Origin: BS750m-G62 sp964577175
GTDB lineage: Bacteria > Planctomycetota > Phycisphaerae > FEN-1346
Direction: 5' to 3'
DNA length: 19,975 bases
Assembly (NCBI GenBank): GCA_964577175.1
Contig: CAZNYC010000076.1
Location: 1 to 19,975, forward strand
The notes under the pieces: generated by a model
What the model saw: only the letters and a program-made list of their open reading frames with translations
Told to the model about the DNA's origin: nothing
Databases searched by the model: none
Shown here: one piece after another, positions 13,375-19,702 of the stretch
Layout of the letters: each line of letters starts with the position of its first letter
Numbering within the stretch: position 1 is the first letter of the stretch
Made by a program: the position numbers and the translations under genes

Positions 13375-14808
13375 TCACCCCCCGAAATACCTCCGGACCA
13401 CGTCGCGGTCCTCCGGGCGGACCTCGTCCGGCACCGCCGGGACGGGCGGTCCTTCCTCGCCTCCCGCCGTCCCGTCGCGGGGAATCTCGCGAGGGGATTC
13501 GGGTCCGTCGGCGCCCGCCGGCGGCGCGCCGGCGTCCACCCCCTGCCCCGCGGCCACGGCGGTGTCCGGTGCGGCGGGGAGTCCCATCGCCCGGCGGGCG
13601 CGGTCCACCGCGTCGACGGCGTCAGCGACGGCGGCCTCGCCCTGTGGACCGAGAACGCGGACCATCGTTTCCGCCAGCCGGCGGAACGCCGGCGCGGCCG
13701 CAGGTTCGCCTTCCTCCGAACGAACGGCGCGGGCGGCATCGGCGAGCGCATCGGCGAGGTCCGCGAGGCCGCCCGCCCCGGCGCGCGGGACGGCCGCATC
13801 GAGCGTGTCGCCCAGGCGCTCGCGATCCTCCGGTCCCATGCGGATCCCGCGGCCGCCGCCCGTCAGACGGTCGCCGAGGTCGGCCGCGGCGGCGTCGGCC
13901 CCGGCGGCGTCGCCTTGGGCGGCGGCGCGGGCCATCTCGCGGACCTCCTCCACATCGGCCGACGCGAGTGTCCGTTCGACCGTCTCGCGGCCCCGGCGGG
14001 CCTCGGCGGCGGCGCGGTACACGGCTTCCGTGCCCCGGTCGGCGTCCCGCTGCCGCGCGCCCGCCCGGCGCAGGTCCGCCACCGCCCGGCGGACGGTCTG
14101 CCGGACGGCCGGGGCGAGAGATTCCTCCGCGGCCAACGGTTCGAGGGCGCCGGCCGCCCGCTCCGCCGACGGCCGGTCCACGGGCGGCCCCGCCAACGAC
14201 GGCACCAGCGCCAGGGCCGACAGCGCCACGGCCGCCACGAGCGCGGTCCGTCCGCGCCGGCCGAGCGTGGCAGCCAGCGGGAGCGAGCGCGGGTCCAGTT
14301 CCTGGGCCGCCCGCCGGGCGTCGGAGAGGAGGCGGACCTCCATGGCTAAAATGGAACTCGGCACAGGTACCGGCTCGGACTGCGCGCGGTGGGTCTCCGT
14401 ACCCACCGCGCCGCGATGCCCGGCGGCGTCTTTGCGAGGCGGGTGCGGAAACCCGCCGCGCATGACGCGCTGAGAAGACGACTCCTGGAACCTCTTTCGC
14501 TCCAGGGCCGTTGCGAGACGGTCGTCTAGACGAGCGGCGCGGTCGGCGGCGCGGGCGGCCTGGTAAAGGCTCACCCCGGCCGAGACGCGGACAACGAACC
14601 CCGCGGCAAATCCGCACGGAAGCAGCGCGAGGGCGGCCGCGGGATGGGCCAGCATCGGCGGCAGGAGGCGAGGCAGGAGAATCCGAAGGGCCGTGACCAC
14701 GAGCGCCGGCGCCGCCGCGACCACCACGCCCGCCAGGCCCGCCTCCGCAGCGCGGACGGCGAGCAGGCGTCGGCGGACGCGGCGAAGGGCGGTGATGAGC
14801 GGGTCCAT
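13375..14808 (-). CDS. Membrane-anchored coiled protein with in-frame repeat insertion (DUF4175-like)
   Basis: A 477-residue protein. Two membrane segments come first (about residues 22-50 and 56-78), then QAARAADRAARLDDRLATALE, a third membrane segment (about 186-206), and a long Ala/Arg/Glu-rich helical region (to about 400) ending in a Pro-rich acidic tail. The layout resembles DUF4175-type membrane proteins; the assignment is tentative and the function unknown. Residues 116-142 are encoded by a family A repeat (14385-14460) that stays open in this frame and adds a foreign Pro/Gly/His-rich peptide between ATALERK and the following ARRAAQELDP helix. The chain reads on after it, but the product may be impaired. 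An internal ATG at 14343 follows the insert without a ribosome binding site. The start at 14808 is 73 bases past the rpoN stop. Confidence 0.6.
   Translation of the reverse strand: MDPLITALRRVRRRLLAVRAAEAGLAGVVVAAAPALVVTALRILLPRLLPPMLAHPAAALALLPCGFAAGFVVRVSAGVSLYQAARAADRAARLDDRLATALERKRFQESSSQRVMRGGFPHPPRKDAAGHRGAVGTETHRAQSEPVPVPSSILAMEVRLLSDARRAAQELDPRSLPLAATLGRRGRTALVAAVALSALALVPSLAGPPVDRPSAERAAGALEPLAAEESLAPAVRQTVRRAVADLRRAGARQRDADRGTEAVYRAAAEARRGRETVERTLASADVEEVREMARAAAQGDAAGADAAAADLGDRLTGGGRGIRMGPEDRERLGDTLDAAVPRAGAGGLADLADALADAARAVRSEEGEPAAAPAFRRLAETMVRVLGPQGEAAVADAVDAVDRARRAMGLPAAPDTAVAAGQGVDAGAPPAGADGPESPREIPRDGTAGGEEGPPVPAVPDEVRPEDRDVVRRYFGG
14385..14460 (+). repeat. Family A paired-hairpin repeat, copy 2, inside a coding region
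   Basis: Left hairpin 14385-14410: perfect 10-bp stem CGCGGTGGGT with ACCCACCGCG, loop CTCCGT. Right hairpin 14438-14457: stem GGCGGGT with ACCCGCC, loop GCGGAA. It matches the intergenic copy at 843-917 in design, order, orientation, loops and length (76 against 75 bp), while the middle 20-odd bases differ. Confidence 0.85.
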
Positions 14809-14881
14809 GGCGCCTCCACCGTATTATACGGACGAGATGGTGGAGATACCCGCGATCTTACGATCGCGGCTCGGTGAGGCG

Positions 14882-16390
14882 TCAATACTGCCGCCGGCGG
14901 CGGGAGGAGGGGATGTCCATCTCCTCGCGGTACTTCGCGACCGTCCGCCGGGCCACGTCGATACCCTGGGCCTGCAAACGCTTCGCAATCGCCTCGTCGG
15001 AGAGCGGTTTCCGTTTATCCTCGGCGTCCACGATGCGTTTCAGATGGACGCGGACGCGGTCCCACGACATCTCCTCGCCGTCGGCCGTCTCCGTGCCGCC
15101 CATGAAGAAGTCGCGCAGGGCCCAGATGCCCCACGGCGTGTCGGCGTACTTGTCGGCGACGGCCCGCGAGATGGTACCGACGTGCAGGCCCACGTCGTCG
15201 GCCACCTGCTGCATCTTCAGGGGCTGGATATGTTCGGGCCCCTCGTCGAAGAACGGCCGCTGGTGCCGGACGATGGACTCGGTCACCCGCCGGAGCGTGT
15301 CCCGCCGCTGCTGGATGGCATCCATGAGCCAGCGGGCAGAGCGGACGTTCTTGGCGACGAACTGGCGGGTCTTCTCCTCCAGGTCGCGCTGCTTGAGCAT
15401 CCGACGGTACGCCTTGCTGATGTAGAGTTCGGGCGTGTCGCCGCCTTCGATGGTGACGACGTAATCGCCGACCTCGTCGTCCCAGCGGATGTGCACGTCC
15501 GGGATGATGGGCGGGGTGCGCTGCGGACTGATGACGGCGCCGGGCTTCGGGTTCAGCCGCTGGATGCGTGCGACGGCCGCCTGGATCTCGTCGATGTCGG
15601 CGCCGAGGGCCTTGGCCATCCGCGGGTACCGGTTCGCCTCGACGTCCTTGAGATGGTCGCGGATGATGCGAACCTCCAGGGCGTCGGCCGGCAGGAGGCC
15701 GGGACCGCCGCCGTAGACGGGATCGGCCGCCAGTTGCAGGAGGAGGCACTCGGTGAGGTCGCGCCCCCCGACGCCGGCGGGCGCCACCCGCTGGACCCGG
15801 CGGAGGGCGTCCTCGAGTTCCTCTTCGGTGGCGGCCGGTTCGACCTCGGCGCCGAGATCCTCCAGCGCCCCCCGCAGGTACCCGTTGTCGTCGAGGTTCC
15901 GGATGACCGCCTCGCCGAGCGTCCGCATACGGGGCTCGGCGTCTTCAAGGTGCCACGCATCGAGCAGGTACTCCTGGAGGGTCTGACCGTCGTCGGGCGT
16001 GTTCTGCATCGCCTCGACCTTCGGGTCGGGCCCGTCGGCGACGGGGCGTCGGCCCCCGCCTCCCGTTTCCTCGAAGTAATTCTCCCAGCGGTCGACCATG
16101 TCGGAGAGGCGCTGGAAGTCGTCGGGCCCGCCGTTTTCGTCGACGACGAGGTCGCGTTCGCCCTCGGCGGTGTCGGTGGAGGTGGAGGCGGCCTGGGCGT
16201 CGGCGCCGGCGGGGGGCTCGTCCGGGTCGCTCTGCCGCAACTCGATGACCGGGTTTTCGACGAGTTCCTGGTCGATGCGTTCCTGGAGGGCGGCCAGGGG
16301 GAGTTGCAGGATCTCCATCGCCTGGATCATCCGCGGTGCCAGGACCATGCGCTGTTCGAGCCGCTGCTGAAGCGATGTGTCGAACCGCAT
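14882..16390 (-). CDS. rpoN: RNA polymerase sigma-54 factor RpoN
   Basis: Sigma-54 directs RNA polymerase to -24/-12 promoters that need ATP-driven enhancer-binding activators. The 502 residues match the family. Region I is the Gln/Leu-rich start (LQQRLEQRMVLAPRMIQAME, with LVENPVIEL), then an acidic region II (about 50-115). The core-binding domain follows (LQEYLLDAWHL, VIRNLDDNGYLRG, RVAPAGVGGRDLTECLLLQL). The DNA-binding part has the helix-turn-helix QQVADDVGLHVGTISRAVAD and the RpoN box ARRTVAKYRE (about 480-489). The ATG at 16390 lies two bases after the recR stop, so it is translationally coupled. No activator gene or obvious -24/-12 site is seen in the window. Confidence 0.96.
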   Translation of the reverse strand: MRFDTSLQQRLEQRMVLAPRMIQAMEILQLPLAALQERIDQELVENPVIELRQSDPDEPPAGADAQAASTSTDTAEGERDLVVDENGGPDDFQRLSDMVDRWENYFEETGGGGRRPVADGPDPKVEAMQNTPDDGQTLQEYLLDAWHLEDAEPRMRTLGEAVIRNLDDNGYLRGALEDLGAEVEPAATEEELEDALRRVQRVAPAGVGGRDLTECLLLQLAADPVYGGGPGLLPADALEVRIIRDHLKDVEANRYPRMAKALGADIDEIQAAVARIQRLNPKPGAVISPQRTPPIIPDVHIRWDDEVGDYVVTIEGGDTPELYISKAYRRMLKQRDLEEKTRQFVAKNVRSARWLMDAIQQRRDTLRRVTESIVRHQRPFFDEGPEHIQPLKMQQVADDVGLHVGTISRAVADKYADTPWGIWALRDFFMGGTETADGEEMSWDRVRVHLKRIVDAEDKRKPLSDEAIAKRLQAQGIDVARRTVAKYREEMDIPSSRRRRQY

Positions 16391-16392
16391 GG

Positions 16393-16998
16393 TTACGACC
16401 CCAGTTCCTGCCGGTCGCGGAGGGCGTCGGCGAGCATGGCCGGGTTCGCCAGGTCGAGGCTCGCCCCCGTGGGCAGGCCGCGCGCAGGCCGCGTGACCCG
16501 CACGCCGGTGCCTTTCAGATGCTCGGCCACGCAGAGGGCGGTGCCGTCGCCGTCCGCCGTCGGCGCCAGGGCGAGGACGGCTTCCTCGATCTCGCCCTCG
16601 TCGAGTCGGCGGCGGAGGCCCGCCAGATCCAGCCGCTCGGGCCCGACGCCCTCGGCGGGCGAGAGCAGCCCGCCCAGAACGTGATACAGCCCATTATACC
16701 CGCCCGCGGCCTCGATGCGGATGACATCCCGAGGTTTTTCCACCACGCACAGGCGCGTGCGGTCGCGGCGGGCGCTGGCGCAGATGGCGCACGTGTCGCC
16801 CTCGGCGAGCGAGCCGCACGTGGCGCACCGGCCGACCTTCGTCTTGACGTCGCGGACGGCCTGGGCCAGGGCCTCCGCTTCGTCCGTCTCGGCGTCGAGG
16901 ACGTGGAAAGCGATCCGCTCGGCGCTGCGCCGGCCGATGCCGGGCAACTTGCCGAGGGCCGCCATGAGGCGCTGGAGGCTGTCGGTGTAAACGTCCAT
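16393..16998 (-). CDS. recR: Recombination mediator protein RecR
   Basis: RecR works with RecO (and RecF) to load RecA at single-stranded gaps. 201 residues, the family length. A helix-hairpin-helix comes first (LGKLPGIGRRSAERIAFHVL, about 15-34). The zinc site follows with Cys58, Cys61, Cys70 and Cys73, then the Toprim domain (LCVVEKPRDVIRIEAAGGYN, Glu87) and YHVLGGLLSPAEGVGPERL. The ending GLPTGASLDLANPAMLADAL matches the usual GLPxGxxLxxxD region with some change. Start ATG at 16998; a frame extension to 17094 reads through a family D repeat and is rejected. No strong ribosome binding site is visible. The gene follows ybaB across a 237-base gap packed with hairpins. Confidence 0.95.
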   Translation of the reverse strand: MDVYTDSLQRLMAALGKLPGIGRRSAERIAFHVLDAETDEAEALAQAVRDVKTKVGRCATCGSLAEGDTCAICASARRDRTRLCVVEKPRDVIRIEAAGGYNGLYHVLGGLLSPAEGVGPERLDLAGLRRRLDEGEIEEAVLALAPTADGDGTALCVAEHLKGTGVRVTRPARGLPTGASLDLANPAMLADALRDRQELGS

Positions 16999-17046
16999 GG
17001 ATAAGAGCCGTACCTGAGTGCCTGAGTACCGCGCAATACATGCCTT

Positions 17047-17220
17047 TTCGAGCCGGCCACGGAAGCGGCCGGTCATCTTCATCCGCCGTGGCACATGCCA
17101 AGGCCGATCCTATGTGACCCGCCGCTCCCGCGGCGGGCTCGAACACCCGGGTGCCACGGCGGGTCTTGCCCCGCCGTGATCCGCCTCTCCAGGAAGCACG
17201 GCCGGACGAGGCCGGCCGTG
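17047..17220. repeat. Cluster of palindromic repeats between ybaB and recR
   Basis: Four hairpin units in a row. 17047-17095 is a family D unit (TTTCGAGCC start, GGCCACGGAAGCGGCC core). 17118-17137 pairs CCCGCCGC with GCGGCGGG. 17155-17178 pairs CACGGCGGG with CCCGCCGTG. 17197-17220 pairs CACGGCCGG with CCGGCCGTG. The last unit has a close relative at 19882-19905. The whole would be transcribed in the dnaX-ybaB-recR-rpoN mRNA. Confidence 0.75.
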
Positions 17221-17235
17221 GCACGGTGGCGTGCG

Positions 17236-17571
17236 TCACTGGCCGAGGAGCGTCTCCAGGCCCGGGGGCAGCGGCAGGCCGCCCAGCAGGCCGGACATCC
17301 CTTCGCGCTGGAGGTCGCGGGCCTTGTCCATCGCCTGGCCGACGGCCGCCTTGACCATGTCCTCCAGGAGGTCCACGTCCTCGCCGGCCACCTCCGGGTC
17401 GATGGAGATGTCGAGCAGTTCCAGCCGCCCGTTGACCTTCGCGGTGACCATGCCGCCGCCGGCGGAACCCTCGACGGTCTTGCGGCGGAGTTCCTCCTGG
17501 ACGGCCTGGAGCCGTTCCTGAAGGCCACCGAGGTTCTTCATCATGGACATCATGTCGCCGAGTCCGGCCAT
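17236..17571 (-). CDS. ybaB: YbaB/EbfC family nucleoid-associated protein
   Basis: A small dimeric DNA-binding protein of 111 residues, family-typical in length. The N-terminus is Met/Gly-rich and then coiled (MMSMMKNLGGLQERLQAVQE), followed by the conserved VEGSAGGGMVTAKVNGRLEL and ISIDPEVAGEDVDLLEDMVK, and AVGQAMDKARDL. The C-terminal GLLGGLPLPPGLETLLG is also usual. I chose ATG at 17571 with GGGAGG upstream; the frame is open to 17727, but that part is a family C repeat. It sits between dnaX and recR as in many bacteria, consistent with a DNA replication and repair unit. Confidence 0.93.
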   Translation of the reverse strand: MAGLGDMMSMMKNLGGLQERLQAVQEELRRKTVEGSAGGGMVTAKVNGRLELLDISIDPEVAGEDVDLLEDMVKAAVGQAMDKARDLQREGMSGLLGGLPLPPGLETLLGQ

Positions 17572-17628
17572 GGGATCCTGCCTCCCGTGTTCTCGTGTGG
17601 GTCCCGGTGATTTCAGCGTATGCTTGTG

Positions 17629-17654
17629 CGCGGCGGGTCTCCGCACCCGCCGCG
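17629..17654. repeat. Family A single hairpin
   Basis: A perfect 10-bp stem, CGCGGCGGGT with ACCCGCCGCG, and loop CTCCGC. The stem equals that of the right half of copy 1 (892-917), with the loop being its complement, so it is in the opposite orientation. It lies directly next to the family C element at 17658. Confidence 0.8.
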
Positions 17655-17657
17655 GGT

Positions 17658-17727
17658 GTGTGGCCCGGTTGGCTTGTCCAACCGGGTCGATATGCCTTCC
17701 CGGCCGGGCAAGCCGGCCGGGCCACAC
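17658..17727 (+). repeat. Family C double-hairpin repeat, copy 1
   Basis: A 70-bp element with perfect 11-base ends (GTGTGGCCCGG and CCGGGCCACAC). It holds two hairpins: CCCGGTTGG with CCAACCGGG, and CCCGGCCGG with CCGGCCGGG, joined by TCGATATGCCTT. A diverged copy in the same orientation lies at 19797-19868. Confidence 0.85.
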
Positions 17728-17747
17728 GCGAGACAGATGCTCGCGCC

Positions 17748-17910
17748 TCAGCGGTCGCAGATGCGGCCGTCGAAGATCTCGAGGGCCTTGCGGACGGCGT
17801 CGTCGACGTTCGCCTCGGCGGGTTCGGCATCGGCGGTGGCAACGGCGGTCGGCGACGGCTCTCTAGGTCTTTCGGCGGGACTTACGTCCGGCGCTTCGCG
17901 TTTTTTTTTT
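17748..17910 (-). other. dnaX: Out-of-frame dnaX extension beyond the A10 run
   Basis: After the ten A residues (17901-17910 as T on the plus strand), the -1 frame stays open to a TGA at 17748. It encodes KKREAPDVSPAERPREP, an acidic Ala/Glu stretch and the ending VDDAVRKALEIFDGRICDR. The motif ALExFxGRI resembles the C-terminus of many DnaX proteins, so this frame is probably translated. A slip that adds one A (or removes two), or a -1 ribosomal shift, would give a product of about 478 residues. Confidence 0.65.
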
Positions 17911-19183
17911 CGGTCCCTCGGCCGGCGCCGGCGGAGGCGCCCGAGCCGCTCGCCGCGCCCGCCTTCGCGGCCGGCCCGGCGTCCGCCTGCGGCGCCGCAC
18001 CGCCGCCCTGCCCCGTCGCCGCGGCCGGAGCCGAACCCGCCATCGACCGCTGGAGCGATTCCAAGTGCGCGAGGACCTGCGGCAGGGGCTCCATCTCGGC
18101 CAGCGACGCCATCCGCACGATCGCCAGTTCCGCCACCGGACGCGGGTCCACGGCATACCGCGCCCGCGAGCGAGCCTCCGTCAGGTACCCGAGGCACGCG
18201 ACGAGGGCGGGGACGGCCATCTGCTCGGCCACCTCGGCCATCCGGTCGCGGTCCGGGCCGAAGGCATCGAGCAGTTCGGCGTCCTGGGCACACGTCTTGA
18301 CGACCAGGAGGTCCCGCACCTGGCGCATCAACTGTTCGAGGAGGGCTCCGAGGTCGGCACCGGAGGCGAGAAGTTCCGCCAGCCGCTGCAGGGCCGTGCC
18401 GGCGTCGCCCCCGGCACACGCCGCGATGATGTCCAGCACCTGCTCGCCCCGCACCGCCCCGACCGTCTGGCGGACGGCGTCGAGCGTCACGGTGCCGTCG
18501 CCGACGGCGATGGCCTGGTCGAGCAGGGTCATGGCGTCGCGGACGCTGCCGCGGCCCTCGCGGGCGATGGCGCGGATGGCGTCGTCCTCCGGCGTCACCT
18601 TCTCCTGCTTGCAGACGGCCTTGAGGTGCTCGGCGATGGTGGCGGTCGGCACGGCCCGGAAATCGAACCGCTGGCAGCGGGAGAGGATGGTCGCGGGCAG
18701 GCGCTCCGGCTCGGTGGTGGAGAAGATGAACTTCACGTGCGGCGGGGGTTCTTCGAGGATCTTCAGCAGCGCGTTGAACGCGCTCCGCGACAGCATGTGG
18801 ACTTCGTCGATGTAGTAGATCTTGAAACGCGACCGCGCCGGCCGGTAGTGCGCGTTCTCGCGCAGGGTGCGGACGTCCTCGACGCTCGTGTTCGAGGCCC
18901 CGTCGATCTCCAGCACGTCGACGTCGTCGCCGCGATGGATGGCCTCGCAGATGTCGCACGTGCCGCAGGGCTCGGCCGTCTGCCCCGCCTCGCAGTTCAG
19001 GGCGCGGGCGAGGATGCGGGCCACGGTCGTCTTGCCCACCCCCCGCGTGCCGCAGAACAGGTACGCGTGGGCCACGCGGTCGTGCGCGATGGCGGACTTC
19101 AGGGTCTGGGCGATGGCGTCCTGCCCCACGACCTCGTCAAAGGTCTTGCATCGGTATCGCCGGGCGAGGACCGTGTAGGGCAT
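17882..19183 (-). CDS. dnaX: DNA polymerase III gamma/tau subunit (short frame)
   Basis: The clamp-loader ATPase of the replisome. In the normal frame it has 433 residues. The P-loop is GTRGVGKT (45-52), followed by zinc ligands Cys64, Cys73, Cys76 and Cys79. Walker B is IDEVHM (125-130), sensor 1 STTEPE (155-160) and the arginine-finger motif SRC (168-170). Domain III reaches to about residue 370, then an Ala/Gly-rich linker. The frame ends EKKNAKRRT right after ten A residues, and the -1 frame continues with a plausible tau-like C-terminus (to 17748). Start ATG at 19183, preceded by GAGG ten bases upstream. It follows the SRP RNA gene and precedes ybaB, recR and rpoN on the same strand. Confidence 0.95.
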   Translation of the reverse strand: MPYTVLARRYRCKTFDEVVGQDAIAQTLKSAIAHDRVAHAYLFCGTRGVGKTTVARILARALNCEAGQTAEPCGTCDICEAIHRGDDVDVLEIDGASNTSVEDVRTLRENAHYRPARSRFKIYYIDEVHMLSRSAFNALLKILEEPPPHVKFIFSTTEPERLPATILSRCQRFDFRAVPTATIAEHLKAVCKQEKVTPEDDAIRAIAREGRGSVRDAMTLLDQAIAVGDGTVTLDAVRQTVGAVRGEQVLDIIAACAGGDAGTALQRLAELLASGADLGALLEQLMRQVRDLLVVKTCAQDAELLDAFGPDRDRMAEVAEQMAVPALVACLGYLTEARSRARYAVDPRPVAELAIVRMASLAEMEPLPQVLAHLESLQRSMAGSAPAAATGQGGGAAPQADAGPAAKAGAASGSGASAGAGRGTEKKNAKRRT

Positions 19184-19203
19184 GGAACGGACACCTCATT
19201 TGT

Positions 19204-19231
19204 GATTTCGGATTGCGGAATTCGGATTGAC
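19204..19231. repeat. Heptad tandem repeat (GATTNCG-type, 4 units)
   Basis: Four seven-base units on the plus strand: GATTTCG, GATTGCG, GAATTCG, GATTGAC. It has the same period and core as the tract at 781-815, and likewise lies just before a gene start (dnaX). Confidence 0.65.
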
Positions 19232-19337
19232 GGCAACAGCAGGTGCGCCGGGAACGTCGGCCGGACGCCGAGGCGCATACCCAAGCCGATGTTCGCCGAC
19301 CCGCTTGCGGGCCGTGAATCCACACTCCGCATTAAGA

Positions 19338-19612
19338 ATGGCCGTGCACCTCCCTTCGACAGGCAGCGCCCGTCGGCAGGCGGCCGCCCAGGCTCCGGCC
19401 AGACAGCCCCACGGCGCATGGGTCGTCCGGCTTAGGGCTGCTGCCTTCCGGCCCTGACCCGGTTCACCGGTAACCCATCGCATGGGATCCGACCTTCAAC
19501 GCCCGGCTTGCCGTCTCCGTGCGCACGCCGCAAGCCTCCGGGAGGAATTCAGCCCTGCTGTAGCGGGTTGCAGGTACAGGGGACCGCTGACCCCCCGCCT
19601 AGCACGGCCAAT
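19338..19612 (-). ncRNA. ffs: Signal recognition particle RNA, large bacterial type
   Basis: The RNA core of the SRP, which with Ffh targets nascent membrane and secreted proteins to the translocon. The apical Ffh-binding hairpin is unmistakable on the minus strand: GGTCAGGGCCGGAAGGCAGC, with the GGAAG tetraloop region at 19445-19449. The ends pair (GGCCGTGC near 19609-19602 with GCACGGCC near 19347-19340). The 5' part (GTGCTAGGCGGGGGTCAGCG, then GCAACCCGCTACAGCAGGG) is the Alu domain seen in the large Bacillus-type scRNA. Length is about 275 nt, near the 271 nt of B. subtilis. It lies upstream of dnaX as in Bacillus. Ends are estimated from pairing; processing of a longer precursor is likely. 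Confidence 0.95.
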
Positions 19613-19674
19613 CTCCGGATGTCTGCGGCTCCGGGGCCGACCGCGTGCGTTTGCGGGTCGGCCTCCGCAAAGCC

Positions 19675-19702
19675 AGTATATCAGACGGGCGCGCCAAAGC
19701 AA
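19675..19702 (-). promoter_or_regulatory. Promoter of the SRP RNA
   Basis: On the minus strand, -35 TTGCTT (19697-19702), 16-base spacer, -10 TATACT (19675-19680). Transcription should start near 19668, about 55 bases before the mature 5' end, leaving a leader that can pair with the 3' trailer. No other good promoter is seen before dnaX, so read-through into dnaX is possible. Confidence 0.65.

Noticed and set aside
14693..16684. 663-residue open frame on the plus strand
   Set aside because: Antisense to rpoN and part of recR, both certain genes. No plausible start or motif.
16999..17094. Longer start for recR
   Set aside because: The extension is encoded by a family D repeat, and the same peptide (RRMxMxGRFRGRL) appears at 7379-7432 on the other strand.
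17572..17727. Longer start for ybaB (MWPGRLARPG...)
   Set aside because: The extension is the translation of a family C repeat; the ATG at 17571 has a ribosome binding site and the family's normal N-terminus.
17901..17910. T10 run on the plus strand as an intrinsic terminator
   Set aside because: It lies inside the dnaX coding region on the opposite strand. No plus-strand gene ends here and no proper stem precedes it.
18065..19435. 456-residue open frame on the plus strand
   Set aside because: Antisense to dnaX and overlapping the SRP RNA gene.
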